Origin: Alistipes sp.
GTDB lineage: Bacteria; Bacteroidota; Bacteroidia; Bacteroidales; Rikenellaceae
DNA length: 64,000 nucleotides
Reading direction: 5' to 3'
Assembly: GCA_017624955.1 (NCBI GenBank)
Contig: JAGAMA010000002.1
Span: 31,453 to 95,452, forward strand
Below the pieces are notes generated by a model, which did not search any database, had not been told where the DNA came from, and saw only the letters and a program-made list of their open reading frames with translations. Each line of letters starts with the position of its first letter. The stretch's first letter is position 1. Shown here piece after piece: positions 32,419-41,426 of this stretch. Position numbers and translations under genes: made by a program.

Positions 32419-33685
32419 GAAAAATCCCACTTCTCGCGCATGTTGTTCTCCAGGAAACGACGATACGGCTCGCGGATATACTGCGGCAGGTTCACAAAGA
32501 AGGCGAACTGCGGCGTAGGGGTCGGGAGCTGGTGATGTACTTGATTTTGATGTACTTGCCCTTCGTTGCAGGGGGCGGGTAGTTCTCGATGAGCGGCAGC
32601 AGGAACTCGTTGAGCTCCGAGGTGGCGATGCGACGCTTGCGCGACTCATGGACACGGATGGCCGTCTTCAGCACATCGAGGATGCGCTGCTTCTCGAGTA
32701 CCGAGGTAAAGATGATCGGAATATCGCTGAACGGAGCGAGACGCTTCTTGAGGAACTCGATCCACTCCTTCATCGTGTTGTTGTCCTTCTCAATGAGGTC
32801 CCACTTATTGACCACGATGACACAACCCTTGCGGTTGCGCACGATGAGGTTGTGGATGTTGAGGTCCTGCTGCTCCAAACCCTGCACGGCATCGAGCATC
32901 AGGATACAAACATCCGAATTCTCGATGGCGCGGATCGAACGCATCACGGAGTAGAACTCCAAATCCTCCATCTCCTTGCCCTTCTTGCGCATACCGGCCG
33001 TATCGACCAGGTAGAAGTCCATGCCAAACTTGTTGTAACGCGTGCGAATCGAGTCGCGCGTAGTACCGGCAATCGAGGTGACGATGTTGCGCTCCTCGCC
33101 CAGCAGGGCGTTGGTCATCGACGACTTACCCACATTCGGACGACCTACGATCGTGATGCGGGGCAGCGACTCATCCTCCTCGGCGGCCGTCTCCTCGGGC
33201 AGTGCCTTGAGGATGGCATCCATCATCTCGCCCGTGCCGCTACCCGACATCGAGGAGATGCAGTAGGGATCACCCAGGCCGAGCGAGTAGAACTCGTGCG
33301 AGGAGTAGATCTGGTCGTTGTTATCGACCTTGTTGCAGATGAGCATCACCTTCTTCGAGGTGCGACGCAGGATGTCGGCCATCATCATATCGAGGTCCGT
33401 GATGCCGGTCGAAACCTCCACCAGGAAGAGAATCACATCCGCCTCGTCGATGGCGAGCATCACCTGGCGACGAATCTCATCCTCGAAGATATCCTCCGAA
33501 TTGACCGTATAACCACCCGTGTCGATCACGGAGAACTCCTTGCCGTTCCAGTCCGTTTTGCCGTAGTGACGGTCACGGGTCGTGCCGGCCGTCGAATCGA
33601 CAATGGCCTGACGCTGACCCACCAAGCGGTTGAAGAGGGTCGATTTGCCGACATTGGGTCGGCCTACAATGGCTACCAAACTCAT
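32382..33685 (-). CDS. der: Ribosome assembly GTPase Der (EngA), with an apparent frameshift near the 3' end
   Basis: Two tandem GTPase domains: G1 GRPNVGKST near residue 8 and GRPNVGKSS near 184, with G3 DTGGY and DTAGM and G4 NKVD and NKWD. The uninterrupted reading ends at 32492 after 397 residues with an aberrant tail ([12 protein letters not shown]). If one C is restored at 32531-32532 (minus strand, ACCAG to ACCCAG), the normal KH-like C-terminus appears ([25 protein letters not shown] ... PMQIYFRQK) and runs to the stop at 32382. Der is needed for 50S ribosome assembly and is essential in model species, so a sequencing error, or a real truncation compensated elsewhere, must be considered. 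Given here to the restored stop. Confidence 0.88.
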
Positions 33686-33718
33686 ATCCTATAGTCGTTT
33701 ATTTGCTTTTTGAGGGTG

Positions 33719-33726
33719 CAAAGATA
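33719..33726 (-). promoter_or_regulatory. -7 promoter box for der
   Basis: Minus-strand TATCTTTG, 34 bases upstream of the der start. Confidence 0.55.
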
Positions 33727-33739
33727 GTAATTAATTTCA

Positions 33740-35827
33740 TTAATTAAAATAGCGCTTCTCGCTTTCGCTGCCCGCCTGTACGGGGTAGAGCAAAATATGG
33801 TTCATGGTGGCGAAGTGCTCCTCGACATAGGCCGGCAGGCGGTGCATGGCGGCGTGGTACGAGATGCGGTCGCGGCGACTCATGATGACCCATACCGAAT
33901 CATCCTCCTTGACATCGCTAAAGAGCGTATCCAAATTCTCCCAGGCGTGCTCCTGCGTGACGTAGTCGGCAATATCGACCTTGCGGGGCTTGCGCTGAAG
34001 GTAGGCGATCGTGGAGGCCGTGCCGTAGAAGATGAGCTTCGCCCCCGTGTCGTGTGCCAGGTGGCGGATGCGCAGTACCCACGTTTCGAAACCCTGCTCC
34101 AGCTCGGCGCGCGGCGGGATGTAGACCAGGTGACGTTTTACGGTCGAGAGGGGCTGCACGGCATGGTAGATGTAGGTCGTGACATTCGTGCGCGAGAGGA
34201 TGGCGGGAATCGTGGTACCCAGCACCGACTCGCGGCCAAGCGTGTTGAGGGCGTTGGCGTGCTCCGGTGCGCGGTGCATGCCGAGCACAAGGTCCGTGAT
34301 GTTGCGCTCGCGTACGACGCTGACGATGGCATTGACGATATTCACGTCGTAGCGCATCAGGCGGTGCATGTGAATACCAGCCGAGGCGGAGGCTTCGGCT
34401 GCCGAGAGGAGCATCTTTTCGGCGGCTGCGACCTGCTCTTCGGAGGCCGATTGGTTATCCAGTGCACGCAGGGCATAGAGGCTGCGGTGCTTCTGCTTCG
34501 TGACGGCAATACCGAGTCCGACCGCCTCGCTGACGGTCTGCGGGTGCGATACGGGGATCAGAACATGTTCGCCCGTCTCGGCACGGCGCTCGGCCTGCGG
34601 CCCCTCGATGGCGATGCGGTGAGCCGCCTGCTGGGTCATAAAGGTCGAGATGGTGCAGGTGACAAGAATCATCAAAATCGTGCCGTTGAGGACCGCCTCG
34701 CCCAGCAGACGAATCGGTGTGCCGTCGGCCTCGTAGCCCAGGATGAGGTTGTAGCCCACCATCACCACGGCCAACGTACCTGCCACATGCGCTACGCTCA
34801 GTCCGAAGAGCATTCTGCGCTGATCGCCCGAGAGGCGGAAGGTCTTGGCCGTCAGGGCAGCAGCGATGTACTTCGAGAGGGTCACCATCACGATCATCAC
34901 GGCGGCCACCTCCAACGTCTCCCAGCCCGAGAAGATGGCTCGGTAGTCGATCAGCATGCCGACACTCAAGAGGAAGAAGGGGATGAAGATGGCGTTACCG
35001 ACAAACTCCACGCGGTTCATCAGGGGCGAAGTCGAGGGGATCAGTCGGTTCATCGCCAAACCTGCGAGGAAGGCTCCGATGATCGGCTCCAGGCCGGCCA
35101 GCTGCGTGAGAAAAGCGCCCGAAAAGACGATGACGAGCACAAAGACATATTGCGAAACATTGTCGCTGCAGCGTTTGAAGAACCAGCGCCCAAGTCGTGG
35201 AAAGAACCACAAAATCACGAAACTACACGCCGCGATCGAGGCACCGAGCCGATACCAAAAGGTCGTGTCGGTGCTTCCCGTGGCAAGCCCCGTAACCACC
35301 GTGAGGGTGACAAGGGCCAGCATATCGACGATGATCGTACCGCCGACGGCAATCGTGACGGCCTTGTCGCGCGTGATGCCGAGCTTCGAGATGATGGGGT
35401 AGGCAATCAGCGTTTGCGAAGCAAAGAGCGCACCCAGCAGGAGCGACGAGGGGAGCGAGTAGCCCAGGATGCCGTAGCCCGAAACTACACCGAAGAGCAT
35501 CGGGAAGATGTAGGTGTAGAGACCAAAGGCCAATGAGCGGACGGAGCTCTGCTTGAAGTCGGCCATATCCATTTCCAGACCGGCCGTAAAGAGGATGTAG
35601 AGCATGCCGGCCGAACCCGAAAGGATGATGCTGCTGTCGCGCAAGACGAGGTTCAGACCATGTGGGCCGATGACGGCACCGGCGATGATCAGTCCTAAGA
35701 GGTAGGGAATCTTCAGCTTGTTCAGCACGAGCGGCGTGAGAAGCACGATCGCCATGATCAGAAGAAACTTCAGGATCGGATCTTCGATCGGCGTGGTGAG
35801 GGCTATATGGGAGGCGAGGGTCAGCAT
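33740..35827 (-). CDS. Cation:proton antiporter (CPA2/KefB-type)
   Basis: 695 residues. The first about 400 residues hold 11-12 membrane helices with CPA2 features (LLGLIIAGAVIGPHGLNL; GAFLAGLAMNRLIP; SAGMLYILFTAGLEMD). The C-terminal about 290 residues are cytoplasmic and lack a clear TrkA-N dinucleotide motif; they look like universal-stress-protein-type alpha/beta repeats (VLIPVSHPQTVSEAVGLGIAV, LVLGMHRAPEHANALNTLGRESVLG), including a region resembling the G-rich USP nucleotide loop. It likely exchanges Na+ or K+ for protons, perhaps gated by a nucleotide. Its promoter is divergent from the next plus-strand operon. Confidence 0.85.
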   Translation of the reverse strand: MLTLASHIALTTPIEDPILKFLLIMAIVLLTPLVLNKLKIPYLLGLIIAGAVIGPHGLNLVLRDSSIILSGSAGMLYILFTAGLEMDMADFKQSSVRSLAFGLYTYIFPMLFGVVSGYGILGYSLPSSLLLGALFASQTLIAYPIISKLGITRDKAVTIAVGGTIIVDMLALVTLTVVTGLATGSTDTTFWYRLGASIAACSFVILWFFPRLGRWFFKRCSDNVSQYVFVLVIVFSGAFLTQLAGLEPIIGAFLAGLAMNRLIPSTSPLMNRVEFVGNAIFIPFFLLSVGMLIDYRAIFSGWETLEVAAVMIVMVTLSKYIAAALTAKTFRLSGDQRRMLFGLSVAHVAGTLAVVMVGYNLILGYEADGTPIRLLGEAVLNGTILMILVTCTISTFMTQQAAHRIAIEGPQAERRAETGEHVLIPVSHPQTVSEAVGLGIAVTKQKHRSLYALRALDNQSASEEQVAAAEKMLLSAAEASASAGIHMHRLMRYDVNIVNAIVSVVRERNITDLVLGMHRAPEHANALNTLGRESVLGTTIPAILSRTNVTTYIYHAVQPLSTVKRHLVYIPPRAELEQGFETWVLRIRHLAHDTGAKLIFYGTASTIAYLQRKPRKVDIADYVTQEHAWENLDTLFSDVKEDDSVWVIMSRRDRISYHAAMHRLPAYVEEHFATMNHILLYPVQAGSESEKRYFN

Positions 35828-35847
35828 TGTTTCGTTTTCCTTTTTTA

Positions 35848-35896
35848 CAAATATAGGTAAAAATATACGGATATTCGCAAAAAAAATGTATCTTTG
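35848..35896. promoter_or_regulatory. Divergent promoter boxes: antiporter (-) and 35925-39944 operon (+)
   Basis: Minus strand TATATTTG at 35848-35855 serves the antiporter; plus strand TATCTTTG at 35889-35896 serves the outer-membrane protein gene, 29 bases before its ATG. Confidence 0.6.
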
Positions 35897-35924
35897 AAAA
35901 ATTGTTTATTTAACCTTTACCGCT

Positions 35925-36503
35925 ATGAAACGATTTTCAATGCTTATAGTCACGGCTTTAGCCGTGTTGTGTGTCTCGTCGGCCACGGCCCAGAAACTGG
36001 GTGTCGATTGGGGTGTGATTGCCGGTCTTAACATGGCCGACTACAGTGTCAAGCAGGTCGATAAGACCACGCAGTGGGACGATGTGAAGAACGACCTGGG
36101 TTGGCAGGTGGGTCTGATGGCCTCGGTCAATGTCGGTCGCCTCTCGATCGAGCCGCAGCTGATCTATGTCCGCAACATGGTCGAACTGACCGAGGGGGGC
36201 GAGAAGGCCTCGATTAAGGGCAACTCGCTCGATGTGCCTGTGTTGGTGTCGCTGCGTGTGCTGGGCCCCGTGCGCGTGATGGCCGGTCCGGTATTCACGG
36301 TGCTGAACGATAATTCGGGACTGAAGGATATCTCGGTCGAGCAGCTGCGTTCGACCTGCTCCTATGCCGTAGGTTTGGAGGCGCGCGTGCTGAATAAACT
36401 GCGTATCGATGTACGCTACAACGGCCAATTCAAGAAGAAGACCACGGCGATCGGTAAGGTCGATGTGAACACCTTCGCCCTCAATCTCGGATACTATTTT
36501 TAG
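35925..36503 (+). CDS. Small outer-membrane beta-barrel protein (PorT-like family)
   Basis: 192 residues. Signal peptide cleaved near ATAQK (about 23). The rest (GVDWGVIAGLNMADYS, LGWQVGLMASVNVGRLSIEPQLIYVRNM, RIDVRYNGQFKKK, FALNLGYYF) fits an eight-stranded barrel with a final aromatic Phe, as in the PorT/outer-membrane beta-barrel family of Bacteroidetes. No catalytic residues are expected. It begins a tight operon with PhoH-like, PepD and lipid kinase genes, separated by 3-6 bases. The link between these four is not obvious, so it may only share transcription. Confidence 0.75.
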   Translation: MKRFSMLIVTALAVLCVSSATAQKLGVDWGVIAGLNMADYSVKQVDKTTQWDDVKNDLGWQVGLMASVNVGRLSIEPQLIYVRNMVELTEGGEKASIKGNSLDVPVLVSLRVLGPVRVMAGPVFTVLNDNSGLKDISVEQLRSTCSYAVGLEARVLNKLRIDVRYNGQFKKKTTAIGKVDVNTFALNLGYYF

Positions 36504-36506
36504 CCT

Positions 36507-37499
36507 ATGGCCGAAGGAGTAGGAAAAGAGATCCTCTTCGAGGGGGTCGATCCGCGCGAGTTGTATGGCCCGCAGAATGTCTACCTGGAGCAGTTGCGCA
36601 CGAAGTGCCCCGAGCTGAAGCTCATCGCCCGTGGCTCGTCACTCAAGGTGCTCGGCTCGGCCGACGAGGTGGCGCGCTTCGAGAAGCAGCTGCGCGGGCT
36701 GGTGGCCTACTACGAGAAGTACGGACACCTCTCGTCGCAGGTCATCGACCAATGCTTTGCCGAGGGCTTCTCGGTGAGCGAGAAGCCGGTGGATAAGGAT
36801 GTGCTGGTCTATGGCAACAACGGCATGATCATCCGCGCCCGTACGAAGAACCAGCAGAAGCTGGTCGATTTGTACGAAAAGAACGACCTGTTGTTTGCCG
36901 TCGGCCCGGCCGGTTCGGGTAAGACCTATACGGCCATTGCGCTGGCTGTGCGTGCCCTGAAAGAGAAGGAGGTGCGCCGCATCATCCTGACGCGTCCGGC
37001 CGTTGAGGCGGGCGAGAAGCTCGGCTTCCTGCCGGGCGATATGAAGGAGAAGCTCGACCCCTACCTGCAACCCCTGTACGATGCGCTGAACGACATGATT
37101 CCGCCCCTGAAGTTGCAGAAATACATCGAGGAGGGCACGGTGCAGATCGCTCCGCTGGCCTACATGCGTGGTCGCACGCTCGATAACGCCTTCGTGATTC
37201 TGGACGAGGCGCAGAATACCACCTTGTCGCAGATTAAGATGTTCCTGACGCGTATGGGGCGCAATGCCCGCTTTATCGTCACGGGCGATGTGACGCAGAT
37301 CGACCTGCCGCGCCGCTCGGATAGCGGACTTACGCGCGCCATGCAGATCCTGGAGGAGGTCAAGGGGATCGGTCGCGTGACCTTCGATAAGGGCGATATT
37401 GTTCGCCACCCGCTTGTGAAGGATATCGTCGAGGCCTTTGATCGGAGGGCGCAACGCGAGGAGCTGGAGAAAAAATTGATTGAACCTAAAAAAGAATAG
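36507..37499 (+). CDS. PhoH-family P-loop ATPase
   Basis: 330 residues. An N-terminal KH-like region (about 30-70) precedes the PhoH ATPase domain: Walker A GPAGSGKT (133-140), Walker B FVILDEAQN near 230-238 and arginine-finger-type TRPAVEAGEKLGFLPGD. The family's role is thought to be RNA metabolism or phosphate-stress related; its RNA-helicase/nuclease partner YbeY is not next to it. It starts three bases after the outer-membrane protein stop and ends six before pepD. Normal length for the family, and the domains look intact. Likely cytoplasmic. Confidence 0.9.
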   Translation: MAEGVGKEILFEGVDPRELYGPQNVYLEQLRTKCPELKLIARGSSLKVLGSADEVARFEKQLRGLVAYYEKYGHLSSQVIDQCFAEGFSVSEKPVDKDVLVYGNNGMIIRARTKNQQKLVDLYEKNDLLFAVGPAGSGKTYTAIALAVRALKEKEVRRIILTRPAVEAGEKLGFLPGDMKEKLDPYLQPLYDALNDMIPPLKLQKYIEEGTVQIAPLAYMRGRTLDNAFVILDEAQNTTLSQIKMFLTRMGRNARFIVTGDVTQIDLPRRSDSGLTRAMQILEEVKGIGRVTFDKGDIVRHPLVKDIVEAFDRRAQREELEKKLIEPKKE

Positions 37500-37505
37500 A
37501 TCGTT

Positions 37506-38972
37506 ATGGACAAGAACTTAACCGCGCTCAAACCCGCATTGGTTTGGAAACATTTCGCCGAGATCGTGAATATCCCCCGCCCGTCGGGTCATGAGGAGGC
37601 GATTCGTCAGTATATCATCGACTTTGCGAAGGCCCAGGGGCTGGAGTGGAAGGAGGATGAAGGCCACAATGTCTATGTACGCAAGCCCGCCTCGGAGGGG
37701 ATGGAGAACCGCGTGGGCGTGGTGATTCAGGCTCACCTGGATATGGTGCCGCAGAAGAACAACGACAAGGAGTTCGACTTCGAGAAGGATCCCATTGAGG
37801 CCTACATCGACGGCGAGTGGGTGACGGCAAACGGTACGACGCTGGGTGCCGACAACGGCATCGGTGCGGCGGCTATCCTGGCCGTGTTGGAGGATAAGAC
37901 GCTCGTGCATGGTCCCGTGGAGGCGCTCTTTACGGCTACCGAGGAGACGGGTATGGATGGCGCTTTCGGTCTCGAGGGCGGCATGCTGCAGGGCGATATT
38001 CTTTTGAACCTCGACTCGGAGACCGAGGGCGAGCTGTATGTAGGTTGCGCCGGTGGGCTGGATGCCACGACGACCTTTGAGTATGTGGCCGAGGAGGCTC
38101 CTGCCTGCAACTGCGTAGCGCTGAAGCTGACGGCCAAGGGCATGAAGGGTGGTCACTCGGGTATTCAGATCGGCTACCAGCGCGCCAACGCCAACAAGGT
38201 GCTGTTCCGCTTCCTGGATGCGATTTCGGCCGATTATAAGTTCCGCATCGCTTCGGTCGATGGCGGTGGTCTGCGTAACGCCATTCCGCGCGAGGCAGAG
38301 GCCGTGGTGCTCTTCGCAAAGGAGCAGCAGGAGGCCGTCGTAGCTGCGTTGGCTGCCTACGAAAAGATGATCATCAAGGAGTTTGAGGATATCGAGGATA
38401 ACATCCAAATCTCGGCCGAGGAGGTGGCTATGCCGCAGGAGGTGATGCCCGCCACGCTGTCGGCAAACCTCGTGAAGGCGATCATCGCCTGCCCCGATGG
38501 TGTGCAGAAGATGTCGATCTCGATGGAGGGGCTGGTGCAGACCTCGACCAACATGGCGCGTGTCGTATCGGATGGCAAGACGGTCAAGGTGCAGTGCCTG
38601 CTGCGCTCGTCGGTGCGCTCGGAGAAGGAGTTCCTGGGTGCCCGCATGGCGGCCGTATTCAGCCTGGCAGGGGGTGTGACGGAGCTTTCGGGCTCGTATG
38701 ATGGTTGGAATCCCAACATGAAGTCGCCCATCCTGGCCGCCATGACCACTTCGTATGAGCAGCTCTACGGCAAGCGTCCCGCCGTGACGGCGATCCATGC
38801 CGGTCTGGAGTGCGGTATCATCGGCAGCAAGTACCCGAACCTCGATATGATCTCGTTCGGCCCGACGATCTGCTACCCCCACTCGCCCGACGAGAAGGTG
38901 GAGATCGCCTCGGTGGAGAAGTTCTACGACTTCCTGCTGCGCACGTTGGAGAATATCCCCGTAAAGGCTTAA
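37506..38972 (+). CDS. pepD: Aminoacyl-histidine dipeptidase (Xaa-His, PepD)
   Basis: 488 residues. M20 metallopeptidase: zinc ligand and active-site stretches are QAHLDMVPQKN (about 77-87, His and Asp), GADNGIGAAAI (about 118-128), the EE general base in TEETGMDG (about 145-152) and DSETEGELYVG. The lid/dimerisation domain is inserted in the middle (about 190-380). It hydrolyses Xaa-His and other dipeptides such as carnosine in the cytoplasm, completing peptide use started by surface peptidases. It lies in the 35925-39944 operon, six bases after the PhoH-like gene and three before the lipid kinase. Confidence 0.92.
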   Translation: MDKNLTALKPALVWKHFAEIVNIPRPSGHEEAIRQYIIDFAKAQGLEWKEDEGHNVYVRKPASEGMENRVGVVIQAHLDMVPQKNNDKEFDFEKDPIEAYIDGEWVTANGTTLGADNGIGAAAILAVLEDKTLVHGPVEALFTATEETGMDGAFGLEGGMLQGDILLNLDSETEGELYVGCAGGLDATTTFEYVAEEAPACNCVALKLTAKGMKGGHSGIQIGYQRANANKVLFRFLDAISADYKFRIASVDGGGLRNAIPREAEAVVLFAKEQQEAVVAALAAYEKMIIKEFEDIEDNIQISAEEVAMPQEVMPATLSANLVKAIIACPDGVQKMSISMEGLVQTSTNMARVVSDGKTVKVQCLLRSSVRSEKEFLGARMAAVFSLAGGVTELSGSYDGWNPNMKSPILAAMTTSYEQLYGKRPAVTAIHAGLECGIIGSKYPNLDMISFGPTICYPHSPDEKVEIASVEKFYDFLLRTLENIPVKA

Positions 38973-38975
38973 GCT

Positions 38976-39944
38976 GTGGGCTTCGCCGACGAAAAATGGT
39001 TTGTGATTGTCAATCCCGTGGCCGGAGGAGGTCGCGGGCTTGACCACTTTCCGCTCATCTCGCGCCTGCTGCGTGAAGCGGGTGTACATGCCGAGCCGGT
39101 CTTCACGGAGCATAAGTTCCACGCCGTGGAGCTGACCGTGTCGGCCGTCAAGGAGGGCTACCGCCATATTATCGTGGTGGGTGGCGACGGTACGCTGCAT
39201 GAGGTGGTGAACGGCCTCTTCATTCAGCAGGAGGTGGCTCCCGATGCCGTGTTGCTGGCGATGATCCCTGTGGGTACGGGCAACGACTGGGCGCGCTCGT
39301 TCGGCACCTCGAACCGCTACCAGGATGCCGTGCGGAATATCGTGGAGGGCGAGGCCTTCCTGCAGGATGTGGGGCAGGTGAGCTACGAGGAGTCGCAATA
39401 CCGCCAGACACGCTATGTGGCCAATGTGGCGGGTGTGGGGTTCGATGCCCATGTCATTCGTCAAATCTCCCACCAGGAGAAGCGTGGCTTCACGCGCCGT
39501 TGGCACTATACGATCAACCTCCTGCGCTCCTACTTCGGCTATAAATCGACCGGCATCAAGATTTGGGTCGATGACAAGCGGGTCTTCAACGGCCTCTTGT
39601 TCTCGATTGCACTCGGTATCTGTAAGTACAACGGAGGCGGTATTCAGCAGCTGCCCGATGCGGTGGCCGATGACGGCATGTGGGATGTGACGCTCGTCAA
39701 GCCGATCCATATTTGGCATGTCTTGTTCCGCCTGAAGTACCTCTACAATGGCGGTATCTACCGCATCGGCCATGTGCGCCATGCGCGCGGTTCGAAGATC
39801 CGCATCGAATCCACGCCCGAGGTCTCGTTGGAGGCCGATGGCGAACTGCTGGGCGAAACACCGCTCGAATTCACGATCCTGCCCCGTGCCATTCGGGTCG
39901 TAGTGAGCAAGGAATTTGCAGAGAAGTTGAGAGTTGAAAGTTGA
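38976..39944 (+). CDS. Diacylglycerol/lipid kinase family protein (YegS/BmrU-like)
   Basis: 322 residues beginning with GTG at 38976, three bases after the pepD stop (frame and spacing fit; no ATG nearby). The DAGK catalytic domain shows VIVNPVAGGGRG (about 10-21), the GGDGTLHEVVNG ATP loop (about 69-80) and VGTGNDWARS (about 103-112). The family phosphorylates diacylglycerol or related lipids, returning them to phospholipid synthesis. The last codons (EFAEKLRVES) are read from the 7-bp-period array, so the stop codon lies inside the repeat element. Confidence 0.88.
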   Translation: MGFADEKWFVIVNPVAGGGRGLDHFPLISRLLREAGVHAEPVFTEHKFHAVELTVSAVKEGYRHIIVVGGDGTLHEVVNGLFIQQEVAPDAVLLAMIPVGTGNDWARSFGTSNRYQDAVRNIVEGEAFLQDVGQVSYEESQYRQTRYVANVAGVGFDAHVIRQISHQEKRGFTRRWHYTINLLRSYFGYKSTGIKIWVDDKRVFNGLLFSIALGICKYNGGGIQQLPDAVADDGMWDVTLVKPIHIWHVLFRLKYLYNGGIYRIGHVRHARGSKIRIESTPEVSLEADGELLGETPLEFTILPRAIRVVVSKEFAEKLRVES

Positions 39945-40042
39945 AAGTTAGCTCAACAAAAAGGAGATAGCCAACGGTTTAGGCTATCTCCTTTTTGTTG
40001 AGCGGATAAAAGCACGAAAAAACTTTCAACTTTTAACTTTGA
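39924..40042. repeat. Composite intergenic element, copy 2 (inverted relative to copy 1)
   Basis: AAGTTGA units (39924-39949) overlap the lipid-kinase stop codon. Then comes a perfect 21-bp stem (39952-39972 with 39982-40002, 9-base loop), and a linker with AGCACGAAAAAACTTTCAA before CTTTTAA units (about 40020-40042). Its reverse complement matches 1847-2005 including the linker and GGAGATAGCC stem. Confidence 0.85.
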
Positions 40043-40043
40043 C

Positions 40044-40110
40044 CTGCCTTTGGCAGCTCGACTTTGCTTCGCCTCGGCAAAGTCCGCAAGCGGCCTCTGC
40101 ACTCGGCTTA
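40044..40110. other. Two short hairpins before the lipoprotein gene end
   Basis: CTGCC..GGCAG (around 40044-40056) and GACTTTGC..GCAAAGTC (about 40061-40086) are followed by GC-rich non-coding sequence ending at the 40126 stop. No gene is visible. It may act as the terminator for the convergent genes. Confidence 0.5.
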
Positions 40111-40125
40111 ATCGCAAAGTTCAAC

Positions 40126-40692
40126 TTATTCCACGATGTCGATCTCCGTGACGACCCAGTCGAAGAGGCTGTTGGCACATTCTGCCTCGATTTGGCGAAT
40201 GGCCGAGTTAGAAGTCGTATCGGCCAAGATGGCGGCCACGAAGTTCTGCATCGTGACAAACTCGTTATTGACCTGCTGTGCGAAGCAGTTGTAGAATTGG
40301 CGTTGCTGCGTGCGATCCAGCCCCTTGGGGAGCACTCCCTGGGCTACTAACGTGTGGTAGGGGTAGATGTGGCGCATGTTGTGGGCATCGGCGTTGAGGT
40401 AATCCACGATCGTCTCCACGACGACCATATCGACCGTATCCTCCACCCCGGGCAGCTCGATAAAGGCGGCATAGACGGGGTAGGACGTTTCGAGGTCGGT
40501 GGCCACCTCATCCGTGAAGATGAGGTACTCGGCATCCGTCAGGTCGTTCAGATAGACCATGTCGCGGTATTCGCGCAGGGCCTGGCGCATCGCTTGGCGT
40601 TGCTGGTGGTTCCACTCGCGCTTCCCGGAGCAACCGATCAATCCCACCAAAAACATCGCCACCACGGGCAAACATAGGAACATTCGTTTCAT
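40126..40692 (-). CDS. Hypothetical lipoprotein
   Basis: 188 residues. Lipobox FLVGLIGC (Cys21), then a mostly helical, acidic protein (HQQRQAMRQALREYRDMVYLNDLTDAEYLIFTDEVATDLE). No domain I recognise. The sequence is soluble and regular with no membrane segment after the signal, so it probably faces the periplasm or is an outer-membrane anchored helper. A Bacteroidetes-specific conserved family is likely but unverified. It is isolated, between the composite repeat element and the 10-bp array near pnuT. Confidence 0.6.
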   Translation of the reverse strand: MKRMFLCLPVVAMFLVGLIGCSGKREWNHQQRQAMRQALREYRDMVYLNDLTDAEYLIFTDEVATDLETSYPVYAAFIELPGVEDTVDMVVVETIVDYLNADAHNMRHIYPYHTLVAQGVLPKGLDRTQQRQFYNCFAQQVNNEFVTMQNFVAAILADTTSNSAIRQIEAECANSLFDWVVTEIDIVE

Positions 40693-40746
40693 CTTTCTTC
40701 TTTTTTTTGATGTTAAACTGTCCTTGTCGTGTGCAAACCGTGTGCC

Positions 40747-40839
40747 AAAGGAGGCTAAAGGAAGCGAAAGGTGACTAAGGGGTTGCTTGAATCGCCCTTA
40801 ATCACCTTTAGTAGCCTTAATAGCCTTTAATAGCCTTTA
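40747..40839. repeat. 10-bp-period inverted array at the 3' end of pnuT
   Basis: Left arm GGCTAAAG-type units (40747-40783) and right arm CCTTTAATAG-type units (40794-40839) can form a long hairpin. The right arm contains the pnuT stop codon. Confidence 0.8.
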
Positions 40840-41412
40840 GTTGCGCTGAATCTCTTTTCGCCAACGCAGGTAGCCCGCTACGGCCAATACGGTGTAGAGT
40901 CCGTAGAGCGAAGCCGTGAGGGGGATATCCTTGTAGAGGTAGAGTCCCACGGTAATCAGATCCACCACGCCCCAGATGATCCATTGCTCGATGAGTTTGC
41001 GCGAGAGCATCCACATCGCTACGACCGAAAGGGCCGTTGTGAGCGAATCCCAGAAGGGGACCGTGCTGTTCGTGCAATGCGTGAGGAAGAGGTAGATCAG
41101 CCCATGCGCTGCGGCATAGACCGCCACAAGGGGCACAATCCACCGCGTGGGGGTGTGTTGAATCCTGCGTGCCGAGGAGTCCTTTTTGCGCGGAGCGTTG
41201 TGCCATACAATCCAACCGTAAAGGCCGGCCAGGATGTAGTAGAGCTGCATCGAGAAGTCGGCATAGAGGCCCGCCTTGAGGTAGAGGAGGCCATGTACGC
41301 AGGGCATGATCAGCCCCACCACCCAGAGGCGGATATCGGCCTTGTACTCTAAGTAGAGGTACAACAAACCGAGCGCAACGCCCACAATCTGCAAAAAGAG
41401 TTTCAGATCCAT
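40837..41412 (-). CDS. pnuT: Thiamine transporter PnuT (PnuC family)
   Basis: 191 residues, seven or so predicted helices with the PnuC signature (LYLYLEYKADIRLWVVGLIMPCVHGLLYLKAGLYADFSMQLYYILAGLYGWIVW). The family includes nicotinamide-riboside (PnuC), riboflavin and thiamine (PnuT) carriers. The thiamine choice rests on context: it follows the TonB receptor by 14 bases in an operon with a TPP riboswitch upstream. It moves thiamine from the periplasm through the inner membrane by facilitated diffusion; a kinase would trap it, but none is adjacent. The last base triplet lies in the 10-bp array. Confidence 0.85.
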   Translation of the reverse strand: MDLKLFLQIVGVALGLLYLYLEYKADIRLWVVGLIMPCVHGLLYLKAGLYADFSMQLYYILAGLYGWIVWHNAPRKKDSSARRIQHTPTRWIVPLVAVYAAAHGLIYLFLTHCTNSTVPFWDSLTTALSVVAMWMLSRKLIEQWIIWGVVDLITVGLYLYKDIPLTASLYGLYTVLAVAGYLRWRKEIQRN

Positions 41413-41426
41413 CGTCTATTGTCTCT

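Noticed and set aside
40837-41412. Nicotinamide riboside transporter (PnuC)
   Set aside because: The TPP riboswitch and TonB receptor in the same operon fit thiamine (PnuT) better.
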